From assembly GCA_035772405.1 (NCBI GenBank), contig JAYKKM010000438.1, positions 56,001 to 120,000 of the forward strand: a DNA stretch of 64,000 nt, read 5' to 3'. Under the pieces are notes generated by a model, which was given only the letters and a program-made list of their open reading frames with translations, was not told the origin of the DNA and made no database searches. A program made the translations under genes and the position numbers. Of the stretch, positions 53,612-64,000 are shown in pieces. The DNA is from Chrysogorgia sp. JL179-B06. Its lineage: Eukaryota > Cnidaria > Anthozoa > Scleralcyonacea > Chrysogorgiidae. How positions within the stretch are numbered: the first letter of the stretch is position 1; every line of letters starts with the position of its first letter.

Positions 53612-53983
53612 TCAATTTTCACATTCCAAATCAATTCCAACTAGAAAAGAGTTTTCCCTGCCTTTTTCACTCCTCGACTTTATTGATCAACATTCCTAAA
53701 GCTAATGATGGAAATAGAAAGCGTATATCATGATCTCGTACGTGTAGTTGTAGTAAACGGGAAGTAACAGACCGAGACGTAAAGATTATATATGTAAATC
53801 GTCTGGTGGTGCCACCGGAAGCTCGTGGGTTGCACGGAAGAACGTGCGGGAATACAGCAGTATCTTTTGTGATAATAAATATAGTACAAATCGTATTGTC
53901 CAGTGTCCTTCTTTTATCTTGTGTGGCAGTTACACAGGCGTTGCATACTGCTGGGCAACAATACATATTAACTGGAAATATGT
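53612..53983. promoter_or_regulatory. Upstream flank of host gene, candidate promoter
   Basis: This lies directly 5' of the first coding exon on the minus strand. I see no clear TATA box or CpG-rich block. Short open frames on both strands lack recognisable domains. Promoter function is inferred only from position. Confidence 0.3.
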
Positions 53984-54494
53984 ATCCGCAATAACACCTT
54001 CTACGTAAAAAACTGTTTATGTTCTCAGGAATTAATCGGTAATCAAGCGGCCGCTTCGTCGTATATTATTTTGAACGTTATTTCGGTCAATATTTAACCG
54101 TTTTCAATTCTAAAAACAGATTTGGAATTACCAGTCCATGTACATAACACACGTGCCTATTATGTCACGCAAACGTGCATACCCTTCGAAAAACCCTGTT
54201 TATGTAGTTCGTTAGATCACAAATCGCCATTGACCGCTTCGCGTAGTCTGCCAAGGCTCAAATATTGTCCGATTCAAAGGATCACCCAAAACGATCGACT
54301 TTTTACTTCCTTATAAGGAGTTGGTCCTATCATTTTACACCTGCCGCGGCGACATTATGATCAGGGGATCATGGAGCTGTCAGTTGAAGAAAAGATCACT
54401 AACTGAACCCGAGTTGGATAGTGAATACAAATATCGGTACAAAAGCGCGATTAAATCCTTCGAAGGAGAATTTACGAGTTTGGAGGCGTCCCTG

Positions 54495-54925
54495 GTGAAA
54501 TTCCTTGCAAGGATCCTCAAGGATCCTCACAGGATCCTTGCCAGGATCCTCAAGGATCCTGCACCAGGATCCTTGAGGATCCTTAAGGATACTGAAATCC
54601 TGAAGGATCCTTAAGGAATTCCTAAAATCCTTAAGGATCCTCAGGAAGGTTCATTGAAATCCTGAAGGATCCTTAAGGAATTCGTGAAATCCTGAAGGAT
54701 CCTTAAGGAATTCGTGAAATCCTCAAGGATCCTTAAGGAATTCGTGAAATCCTCAAGGATCCTTAAGGAATTCGTGAAATCCTCAAGGATCCTTAAGGAA
54801 TCCCTGAAATCCTCAAGGATCCTTAAGGAATTCCTGAAATCCTCAAGGATCCTGGGAAGGTTTACTGCAATCCTCAAGGATCCTTAAGGAATTCCTGAAA
54901 TCCTTAAGGATCCTAGGAAGGTTTA
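54495..54925. repeat. 30-bp GGATCC minisatellite
   Basis: Around ten copies of a unit built on CTCAAGGATCCTTAAGGAAT followed by TCCTGAAATC, with a 30-bp period that is clearest from 54590 to 54900. The core AAGGATCCTT is itself palindromic. It reads as a 10-residue protein repeat on the minus strand, which is an artefact. Confidence 0.85.
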
Positions 54926-55559
54926 TTGGAAACCTCAGGCAATTTCCTATAAAGACGTCAGACATGGTTAATAAGAAATCAATATTTATTAAGAGTTAAG
55001 TCAAGTTACATTTGTGACAGTGACACTAATTACTTCATGACTTTCACACTCTTCGCAATCGATTTTCCAGGTGGCAAGCATAATCGTATGATGAACACAA
55101 GAACCCAGCTGAAAATTATAAATAGCACTATAATAAGGGACATGTCTAAATGTAATTATAGCCTAGGTCTAAATGTAATTATAGCCTAGTATATACTGTA
55201 GATAGTATTTCAAAAGCTTTGTTAATTAATACTCTGAACTCTGAAGATGTTGCACGTTATCAACAAAACTATATGTTTTGACTTGTCTCTTATTATTGCG
55301 CTATTAAGAATTTTGAGCTGGGCTCTTATATTCACCATGTACGACTTTCACACTAGTACAATTAAAACAATAAAAAGTTCAAAATGACGATAATAGCTTA
55401 TTTTCCCTTTTTTCCAGCTTAATCTTCTTTTTTAGCAAACACAATAATTCTCATTTCAGCTAGTTTTTCTATTTGCAGTGGTTTATCACCATATTTCCTC
55501 GTGTCAAAGCGACTGTAAACAATGTCAACGGGAAATACTCCGTCTCCAGATGTGCGTCT

Positions 55560-56300
55560 CCAACAGTAAATCATCCTTCTGCCTCCCAGCCACTCCATAT
55601 GGTTCCATATGTTTTTTTTGGTTTTGGTGAAGTCGATTACCGTATGTGGCGATTTGAAGTGAACTCTGCTATTCATGGTGGATTCTACACAAACCAAGTT
55701 ATAGCCGATCAGATTCGCCGCTCGCTACAAAGCGAAGCAAAGACCAAACTAGTGGGTTTGGGCACCGAGTCAGAGTCACAAACGATTCTAGAGAGATTAG
55801 ACCAGTTCTATAGTGATGTTGCATGAGGCGAAATACTCGCTGAAGCGTACCTGTTTCAACAGCGGGGGAAACATAGAGGTCGCTGTTGGATAACCACGTT
55901 CGAATAGCAAAGTCCAGAGGAACTGAACTTCCGCCGTCGACGTTTTGGCAAGGAATTAGTGAACCGATCAAGGATAAAGCCAGACATCGAAAGGATAACT
56001 GCAACACGTTCGCTAAATTGATTATGGCGGCTAGATATGGCGAAATCGGAGGCCGTTGTGCAACACTGGGTGACGGAAGTGTACTCGTTGGCCAGATATG
56101 TCGGGAGCTTATGAAAGAACGAAGATTTCCGACAATGTCCAACGAAAGCAAAATAGAGGGGAAGAGTGTGGCATCAGAAGTGCCTATTACCTGCTCTAAC
56201 AGGCCATATACAAGTTGGGTGACGAAATCCTCCAAAACCAGGATATATAAATGGCTGGGAAACGACCAGGGGCCCTTGCCATGGGGCAACCAGAGGTCTT
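55560..56300 (+). pseudogene. Ty3/gypsy gag remnant
   Basis: Two frames hold a gag-like order: YRMWRFEVNSAIHGGFY, then VIADQIRRSLQSEAKTKLVG and ILERLDQFYSDV, and after a stop, ELPPSTFWQGISEPIKDKA and TFAKLIMAARYGEIGG. This resembles the PNMA-type gag of animal Ty3/gypsy elements. Stops and shifts show decay. Confidence 0.65.
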
Positions 56301-56379
56301 GAAAACTCCACCAATTGGCATCGGTATTGAAGGAACTTATTGGTGAGCCAAACGAAGCGGTGGCAATTTGTTAACGGAC

Positions 56380-56430
56380 ACGCTTGCATAGGGCTGTTAG
56401 ACACTGGCAGTCAGATAACATCAATAGCCG
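56380..56430 (+). pseudogene. Retroviral-type protease active-site remnant
   Basis: CIGLLDTGSQITSIAES contains the aspartic protease DTGS motif (Asp codon at 56400-56402), between gag and reverse-transcriptase remnants where a Ty3 protease is expected. Later sequence is frameshifted. Confidence 0.6.
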
Positions 56431-56815
56431 AGTCTTCCAAAATAAGCACCAATTGAACCGTCAAACCGTTACATGACATGGTTCGTGTAGTTGGTGCAGG
56501 TGGCCAGAACGTCCCGTTTCTTGGTTATACAACCATCCAGTTTCCATTTGAAAATGTCGGCATCGATACCTCGTTCGACACGCTTGTGTTGGAGACAACG
56601 AGTACAACCAGCATGTGACATTAATTGTTGGTACAATTTCCGATAATGCAAGCAACGTTGCGAATTAGAAGACGGGAAAGGTTCCTTCAAACCAAACAGA
56701 CGTATTCTGCGTGGCAAAGAGCTTTCTGAAAGAAAGGTTCGTCAGAAATTAAATACAGTCAACAAACAAACATCGATATCATATCACGATTGGATCGTGT
56801 CAAACGAGAACTGCC

Positions 56816-57710
56816 ATGTGCTTGGTGAATGCTACCCTGGAAACACCAACTGATCTGGAAACACCAACTGATGTACTGTTGGAAACTAGAATGCAAAGTC
56901 AACCAGGACTGGTTGTTACCCCAGGACTCGTCGGCCTGCCCTCAGGCGTCGTTAAATTCAGAATTCCTGTGGAGATTACCAATAACAACAACAAACCTGC
57001 CACCATCTGCCCAAAGTCTGTAATAACTTGGCTTGGGCTCAGTTAGCCAACGAAGTCAATAATTTGGCTCGAACCGAAAGTAAAGCGACAAATGAGTGTG
57101 GAACACTGAATAGTATATGTTCAATCTGGATAAGACACACTTAACAGAAGCACAAAAAGAACAGGCACGAAAACACCTCGCAAAGATGTCGTATGTATTC
57201 GCTAAAGACGATAAAGACCTAGGCCAAACCGAAGCCGTGCGCCAGGAAATACACGATGAAAGACGATGAAAGAAATGGAATGAAATACGATGAAAGAAAT
57301 GAAAGACGCTGTCCCACCAGAGAACCATACCGCAGGACACCCCCCGTCCAGCTGCCTTGAAGGACCTTTAGGAAGCAGGGGTCCTTAAAGAATCCAAAAG
57401 TCCTAAAAAGATAGCAGTTTGAGAATCTGTGTCGAACAAAAGAAAATTAACGCAAAGACAAATCAGAGACTCCTACCCTATTCCTAGGATAACAGAGACC
57501 CTGGAAGCTTTACAAGGTGCCCGATGTTTCTGTTCCCTCGACCTGCAGAGTGAACGCTATCTTCAAGTGAAAGTTGCCAACGAGATAGATACAAACCATT
57601 AATGGTAATACCACCATTTGGGTTGTATGAGTACAACCGGATACGCCCCGGCAACTTTCCAGCGGTTGATGGAACAGTGTCTGCATGGTCTGAACCTAAA
57701 AGACAAGTTT
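56816..57710 (+). pseudogene. Ty3/gypsy reverse-transcriptase region, decayed
   Basis: A frame at 56816-57046 has VKFRIPVEITNNNNKPATIC, the usual pre-RT strand. Beyond it, in several frames, are EAQKEQARKHLAKM-like and SYPIPRITETLEALQGARCF segments, then CSLDLQS and an FGLYEYN segment followed by ATFQRLMEQCLHGL, the fingers and palm of a Ty3 RT. The frame is broken many times. The region 57713-58300 has no clear RT homology and may be an insertion. Confidence 0.65.
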
Positions 57711-58319
57711 TAAGAGGTATCTACTAGTAAAGGTTATAAATCACACAATTTCACAACTGCACAGTTATGTTTGTACCTTATGTTTCACAAAATGTAAATG
57801 TCAGTTAAAAATATCAACAAAAATGTGTAGGATTACTATGATATCATTCTTTTCTAATCTTAATGAAAGATACCAAAAAACTCTGTCAGGCTACGCTGCT
57901 TTCGTTTCATAATTTCCACTTTAATAAAATACTAATGGCAGTTGCCAGAGAGGCTATGTCGGTCAAACTGGTTCCCAGTTTTCCTCAATAGTAATTCTGC
58001 AGTCCACACAGCCGAAATTCCTTCAAGACTTTTGTACCGTACATTTGACATGAAGTCTGCACGACGAGACCTTGTAGTTTCGTGGACTGTGGAGCAGCAG
58101 TTGCACGTTTTGGCTTGCATGTACGCTTCTGTTTTATTGCCGCCCCTGGTTCATTATAAGATCAATGATAAGCAGGGCTGCAAACGTATTTGCGGCCCGA
58201 CTAGTTTGTCATCGGCCTGCCGCTTTGAGTGTTTTGGAGAGGGCGGTTTGACATTTGGCCTTGTGTATTGGTGATAATGGAGATTAACAAAACAATCGTT
58301 GGTAAATCCTATCTTAATT

Positions 58320-58680
58320 GGCTTTTCAGAACTTCATCATCCCATTCATCCTTCATACTACGTACTCGGTGGTGTACTGTACAAAGTACAAGACGGCAAA
58401 AAAGTGATAGTGTGGAAGTCGCTCCCTCAGTGTCGCGGAGGGATGTTACTCGGCTTACCGACGGGAATCCCTCGCCTTGAAGTGGTAAATGACTGAGAAA
58501 TTCAAACAGTATCTCTACGGGAATAAGTTCCACATCGTGACGGACAGTAATCCCCTCACTTACCTTTTTATCAGCCACTAAGCTTTTATAGTGCAACCGA
58601 TCCTCGCTGGCTCTCTGATTTATCTGCTTATGACCTAACTATAAGGTATCGAAAGTAAGCTGTGGTGCTGATGGCCTGTC
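58320..58680 (+). pseudogene. Ty3/gypsy RNase H remnant
   Basis: GGVLYKVQDGKKVIVW matches the first RNase H strand after a lost catalytic Asp. DPRWLSDLSAYDLTIRYRK, typical of the last helix and strand, follows in another frame, then an ADGLS-like (VLMACRGRH) end. Confidence 0.6.
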
Positions 58681-58919
58681 GAGGACGGCATCTTGACTGT
58701 ATCAAACCTCTCCTATAGAAAAGCTCTACAAGTTTGGAACAGACTTGATAGCTTTCTGTTCCGATAAGGAATTTCGAGCAATCTGCGACTACCACTCGGT
58801 TGATAAACCCTTCGAAAGCAAGATGTCCATTCCGTTATTGAAGCAGTCTCGATGTATGCAAATGCCGTGCCCGAATATCTGTCCCAGCCTCCACTGTCAA
58901 GCACATAAAACAAACCTTT

Positions 58920-59535
58920 CAACAATGACGTCGAGTGACTGGGCAAAGCTGCAACGAGATAATCCTGTTATTGGACAAGTGTTTGAGCTGTTGGAGTCGG
59001 GCAGCAATAAAGTACAGGTAAAGGATGAAGATCGCCCAGCACGAAGACTACATCAGGAAAAAGAACGACTTCGCATAGAGCAAGAAGTATACTGTTCCGG
59101 CGGCGAGTGATAGACGAAGAAACCTCCAGTTAGTGTTGCCAAAATCGTTACATCAAACAGTCTTAAAAGATCTACATGACGATGTAGGCCACCTCGGAAA
59201 AGATAATACGGTGGAATTTGTGTCGCAGCTTTTCTATTGGCCTGGTTTATCTTCTACAGTAGCAGACATCAAGAATTGCGATAGGTGCATCAAGCGAATG
59301 TCTCCAGATCCACTGCGTTCGCCATTGGTACACATCGTAGCCTGCACGGAGCCTATATGTAACTCCTTGCTATCGATTATCTAACACTCGAGAGGTACAT
59401 GTACATTGTGCTTCGCCGAGCGGGAAACCTTCCTGTATACGTGCTCCAGCAAGGTGGTGGTGATAAACGACGCACACTTCATCGAAACCTCCTCCTACCT
59501 TATAGTCTTCCTGCCAAACAACATCAAAGCCTGGA
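58920..59535 (+). pseudogene. Ty3/gypsy integrase remnant lacking its catalytic core
   Basis: TSSDWAKLQRDNPVIGQVFE precedes the zinc-binding domain (LHDDVGHLGKDN, FYWPGL, CDRCIKR: HHCC present). After SIDYLTLE-like sequence at about 59380 the frame passes directly to VYVLQQGGGDKRRTLHRNLL, the usual C-terminus. The roughly 150-residue DDE core is missing. A purine tract with AAGGGGGCATACTGTA at about 59928-59944 may be the polypurine tract and start of a 3' LTR. Confidence 0.65.
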
Positions 59536-59939
59536 TTTTTCTTCCACATCATTTGACAATCTCAAAAGCAATGATAGACGGGAAGATCTATGGGGGGATA
59601 GATCGGTTGAATCGACTAACAAAAATAATTGGACTAGATTGATACAACTTCTTCGAGAATTGGTCTGTAGACATACGGTTTACCAGGGTTTATGAGCACA
59701 CACGCTTTGTACATTTTAGTAAGGGTGTACCGAACTTCGTTCCTTCTTCGATACAACTCACGTTTCCTATTTTGAATTTATCTTTATTTTGAATTTATCT
59801 TTATTTTGAATGTTATGTATTCTTCTTCATTGGCATTGCGTTGTGTACCTGCGTTCTTTTTTGTCCGACACGTGATGTGTCAAAAATGATCTATGGGTAG
59901 TAGGGTAAGTCGCATTCTCCCGCTCAAGGGGGCATACTG

Positions 59940-60816
59940 TACTGTTTACATGAGGTTAAAATTTAAAGAGTTTTACTTGTATGAATATCAGCAGGAATCA
60001 CAATATTAACATGAATATTTATTCTTGATAACGGTCATATTTGAAACTAACCAAGACTGATTGTGAGGCCACCTTTTGTAAACAGAGCTGAAATGAACAA
60101 ATGCTGGTCTGAGGTTAGGCCAGCATCACGTGCTCGCAATAACAGGGGATCAGTGGTCACTGACTGCTGATTTTCATGATTTGATCAACAGAAATCAGTC
60201 ACAGCAGGTCAGCATGACAAGTCCAATTATTTTGGTCAAATTATTTCTACTCATTTTCTTTTACCTTGTAAATGTTGTTTATATCATTAATTTATGCAAT
60301 AAAGTCAGCAAATGGCTTTAACAGGTGGTGCCTTAAAAAGGTTTTAAAAGGCCGCTTAGTTTTATTGGTTAAACAAGGAAATACCGGTAAGAACCTGAAA
60401 ATTATATTTCATTTGATGGCCTTGTGTACTGATACAAAGTTATAGAAGGAATGAAGATTGTTGTTTTTAATGCACAAATTAAAGAAAAAATAGTTGACCA
60501 TCCAAATTTAAAATCTTAACCACCTGAATTCATGTCTGACTGGTCATGCTGACTGCCAACTTTGCCAACATTATTTCGAGCACTGCATGTAAACACCCCC
60601 TAACTACCCTATCTCAAATCAAACAAAATCAACAAACTTTCAGGCAGTTTTATTTTTATTATAGCAATATACTTCGCAATCTCAACAGTGATTCTCAAAC
60701 AGTTTTAATAGCAATCTCAAAAGTGATTGTTTCAACAAATGATTTCAACAATAAATTAAAATTCAATAATAGATTCAGCAATAGTTTTCAGTCAACGGAA
60801 CGAATCTGGTATTAAA
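59940..60816. other. Possible 3' LTR and flank, no gene seen
   Basis: Starts after the candidate polypurine tract. No matching 5' LTR was located by eye. Short frames only. Confidence 0.3.
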
Positions 60817-60825
60817 GACTTATCT

Positions 60826-63530
60826 CAGAGGAGGTGCGAAGGTCGTCCCGGCATGCATTGCGCTTTGTTTTCTTCGTATTTGCTCTGGCGTAAAGTTGGC
60901 GGACAAAATATATAGTTTTTCAGTGGTGCTTTTTTGTTTCAAAACCTATGTTTTAAAAGGTAAGCTTTCTATATGATGTTTTTAGTTTAATCCAACAGAT
61001 GTTACTCTGGGTTTTTTTGTCGTAGCGTACTTGTTTCGGATCAATAAACAATTTTTTTGTTGATGCCTTCACGGGTCACAAAATTTTGCTGTAAAGTGAT
61101 AAGCGAATATATGTACTTATTTAACGAAATACGAACGCAAACACAACACTGGATATGTTATTATAACAAGCTGAAAATTCTCTTTCAGTTAATAGTAAAA
61201 AATGTCTTGTTGCTCCATGAACTTAATTACAGTTAGACGTTGAAAAACCACTATTTTTCAATTTGCGAGAAAATCGTACTCGCATAACACATCTCTGTTC
61301 CGCCATAAAAAGTAGGCTTTGGAACTTGAATTTTGTGCAGATTATAGTTTAAGCCTTTTACTCTGTCGTCAGTAACTTTTTAGATATCCGAGAAGAATAT
61401 TTGCGATGAAATATCGGTTTCTTCACGAGGACTATTTCTTGTTGGTGGTTATATTGCATTTAGTTGCCTTGAATTATTCAAATATATTTACCGTAATATT
61501 TGATGAAATCTTTAAAAAATTTGTTCGGTGTGGATATGGAAGAATTTGCTTTCTTTTAGTGCAAATTTTTTTCTTGTTGCTCCACAATTTAAATGAGAAA
61601 GAGGTCTGTGAAATTCCGCATCTTCTCAATTATACTTCGCCATTCGTCAGATTGACAGCAAAACGTGCCTATGACGTACTGTTGTTTTGGTTTACGTTTC
61701 CCCGCTCTCTTACTTTTATTTGGCGCTCGAAATTCTTTGCCGGTTGTCAGAACTACTAACTAAGTAATTCGTCTATTGGTATTTGATCCTTTCAGGAAAC
61801 ATAACAAAACGAAATGTTGAAGAGACTAAGGGCAAATTATGTTGTGCCATTGTAAGCTCAAACGTTTGTACTTTGCTATCCTTCAACAATGGTTATATGT
61901 GCATACTGTCCGTATATCTATGCGAGAGTTGAGTTCATCCTCTCCCCATTGTCCGTGTTTAATAACAATAATCCAAGTTGTTTTGTGCATGCCTCCTTTA
62001 AGATTTATTTACTTCTTTACTCCATAGTATCCCATATGACATTGACATACCATTTGTTGTTGTAAAATACAGAGAATTTAATGGAATTGGTATCTTTTAT
62101 GTTTTCAGGTTCATGCTCAATTTTTATTTCCACAGAAAGTTTCCTCAGAGGCCTTCTCCATGAAAAAAGAGCCTTTTGGTAAAATGTTTTAGGCCGGGTC
62201 TCAAGCACAGGCTGGGGAATTCAGAATAATAAAGTTGCATAGCAGAATTGCCTCTATTGCTTGATTTGTACTTCTGAGATCTTTTAAATTAAATAATTAA
62301 TACATTTTTAAAGCTGTGTATTACATTTGAAATAAAATTACAATGATATTACAGCCACAAGTCTACATAACAAGTTGGGGCCCGGGGAGAACGTGCCCCC
62401 AGTTCATACGCCTGTGGAAATTTAATTTCTAAGTAGTCAGACAATTTTCCTGACCCTTTTACAAAGGCAAGAAACTGTAGGTTATACCAACAGTGATTTT
62501 TCAAAACAGTTAAGTGCTATTAAGAGTCCAAATACACACAATACTAGAGATGTACAATGATGTACAATTTGAGGTTTATTGTCAATGCCTTTATATATGG
62601 AGCTTTTCCAAAAGGTCTCCATTGCCATCTACAACAAAGGTCTAGATGTTTGGAGTGGTCTAATAATAAACTGCTGAATAGGTAATTGTATCATATTAAA
62701 TACCTGTATGAACTCACTCTGAAAATTCCATACAAAAATGTCAAATATATCCCATATTACAATTTACAAAGAAAGCATGATTTTATAAAGTTTGATTTTA
62801 ATAGTCTATTGAATAGTTAATATTGAAATTTTATTAAATTGAGAGGGGGCTTATAAAGGAAATAACTTTGAAATCTAAAAACAAGCACATTTAAAATTTG
62901 AAATGTAAAATCAAGAATGTTAATACTCGACTATAAAAGCTATAAAAATCGTTATTGATATATCTCAATCCTAACATTAAGTCGTATAAATAATAAAAAG
63001 TAAGGATAACTATATAAGATTTTTAAACTTGGTTAGTTTGAGCACCAAAAAGCTATCTCTGTCAGTTGACTCAGATGTACTGTTACAATGTTACAACTAT
63101 TACTACAATTATATTCGGCCAATACATTCAGTTTAACTACAGTTGCTGGTTCCTGCAAAAAGATAATCCATTTCGAATCCGTTCACATTGCGAATCGGCA
63201 CAAACAGGGCAATATATTTACAAATATCAAACTTAGAAATCTGATGTGGGTATAGCGGTATCTTTAAAATAGTATACATGACAAACCAGACGGAATATTA
63301 AACGTTAAAGTGTTGCTTGGGAATACAATGAATATAAAGAAGTTCGTGTGAGCCAAAAACTGCAGTGTTCTTGCCATGAACAGTCTTATACCACGACCGG
63401 TTTTCAAACCGCCATTTTAAAACCATGTTCGCTTCCCGAAGGTTCGTTGAACAATGAAGAATTTCCGGTGGGGAATCGATAATATGTATCAAGCGCAATG
63501 CATTTTGGGAAGACCTTCGTACCTCCTCTG
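60826..63530. mobile_element. 2.7-kb element with inverted ends and 9-bp target duplication
   Basis: CAGAGGAGGTGCGAAGGTCG at the left and its near-complement at the right pair for about 45 bp, including ATGCATTGCGCTT. GACTTATCT flanks both sides exactly (60817-60825 and 63531-63539). A 9-bp duplication is typical of Mutator-like elements. No transposase was recognised. A minus-strand fragment resembling a HIRAN domain lies inside. Confidence 0.8.
62017..62208 (-). pseudogene. HIRAN-like domain fragment
   Basis: The minus-strand frame has LSVEIKIEHEPENIKDTNSI, then KFSVFYNNKWYVNVIWDT. HIRAN domains typically show a REP-x-N-x-x-D-x-N-A-x-x-V signature followed by a strand with a GY(I/V) turn. 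Only part is present before a stop. It may be a captured gene piece in the 2.7-kb element. Confidence 0.4.
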
Positions 63531-63539
63531 GACTTATCT

Positions 63540-64000
63540 ACTGATAGCCTGATACATGCAGCAGATATACCTGAAAAGAAAGAGAAAACAAATAACTCAA
63601 TTTACGAAATATTATTACCGAGATTATTACAGTCAACCGAACGATAAGCTCCTTGACAAACGTTCTTTGTGTCCCACTGTATCTACACTGAATTGACTGT
63701 CCATCGCCTGAACAACAACATGATCGAAACACATTCATGGTCGAACAAACATGGTGTCAACTGAGAATATACAACAAAATAAACCTCTCTCACTTAATAA
63801 AAATATGTAAAACGAGAAAGAAACAGCTTACCTTTAAAATAAACTGCAGAAAGATTGTCAAAAATTGGATCTCTTGGCGAAATTAACCAGAGCCATCGGT
63901 GCTTTTGGCCAGCGGCAATCCCAGAAAAGGACTACTTACGGACTTACGGACTTACACACTCGATAGCATAGTGGCTACTCTCTTCTAAGAAGAGGAGTAG
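63540..64000. other. Flank, no gene seen
   Basis: A candidate splice-bounded stretch on the minus strand (about 63630-63715) has only a 24-residue open frame and no domain. A short tandem GGACTTAC repeat is at 63937-63955. Confidence 0.3.

Noticed and set aside
54590..54900. Protein with ten-residue repeats on the minus strand
   Set aside because: Simple translation of the 30-bp minisatellite.
61406..61759. 117-aa plus-strand frame inside the 2.7-kb element
   Set aside because: Phe/Leu-rich from AT-rich sequence, with no domain.

Overview
The window is animal genomic DNA, AT-rich and repeat-dense, with spliceosomal introns, tRNA-derived SINE-like repeats, LINE, Penelope-like and Ty3/gypsy remnants and many inverted-repeat elements. 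A marine invertebrate, perhaps a cnidarian, is plausible, but no species marker is present. Two things dominate: a virus-derived element at the left and one large host gene on the minus strand.

1-14154: the right-hand part of an integrated Polinton/Maverick-like (adintovirus-like) element, cut by the window edge. It is tightly packed. Minus-strand genes encode three small membrane proteins, a BRO-N/VRR-NUC/zinc-finger nuclease, two tiny proteins, a fibre-like protein and a large membrane-anchored protein. Plus-strand genes encode a Cys-rich unknown, thymidine kinase, two paralogous virion-type proteins, a chromodomain integrase (frameshifted), a tandemly duplicated hydrophobic protein (both copies frameshifted), a probable double-jelly-roll major capsid protein, a packaging ATPase and a possible myristoylated protein. 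A non-coding tail and a 160-bp palindrome end it. No DNA polymerase is visible, so it would lie left of base 1.

14189-53611: a host gene on the minus strand, first coding exon at 53284-53611 and last at 14849-15077. Its exons encode a degenerate TBC domain followed by a TLDc domain, the TBC1D24 architecture. Splice phases agree at every junction that can be tested; at least one linker exon between 44896 and 24515 was not found. The introns hold nearly all the other features: SINEs, a LINE reverse-transcriptase fragment, a Tc1 fragment, a hAT MITE with 8-bp duplication, a 4.25-kb foldback with 6-bp duplication, further foldbacks, TTAA-flanked MITEs and a Penelope-like 3' end with a hammerhead-like motif.

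53612-64000: upstream flank of the host gene, with a 30-bp minisatellite, a decayed Ty3/gypsy element whose integrase core is missing, and a 2.7-kb inverted-terminal element with a perfect 9-bp duplication.

The most interesting link is that the 4.25-kb foldback in the host intron shares its first 17 terminal bases with the end of the viral element and has the 6-bp target duplication expected of a Polinton-type integrase. It may be a non-autonomous passenger of such viruses. Its two arms carry almost identical 77-aa open frames.
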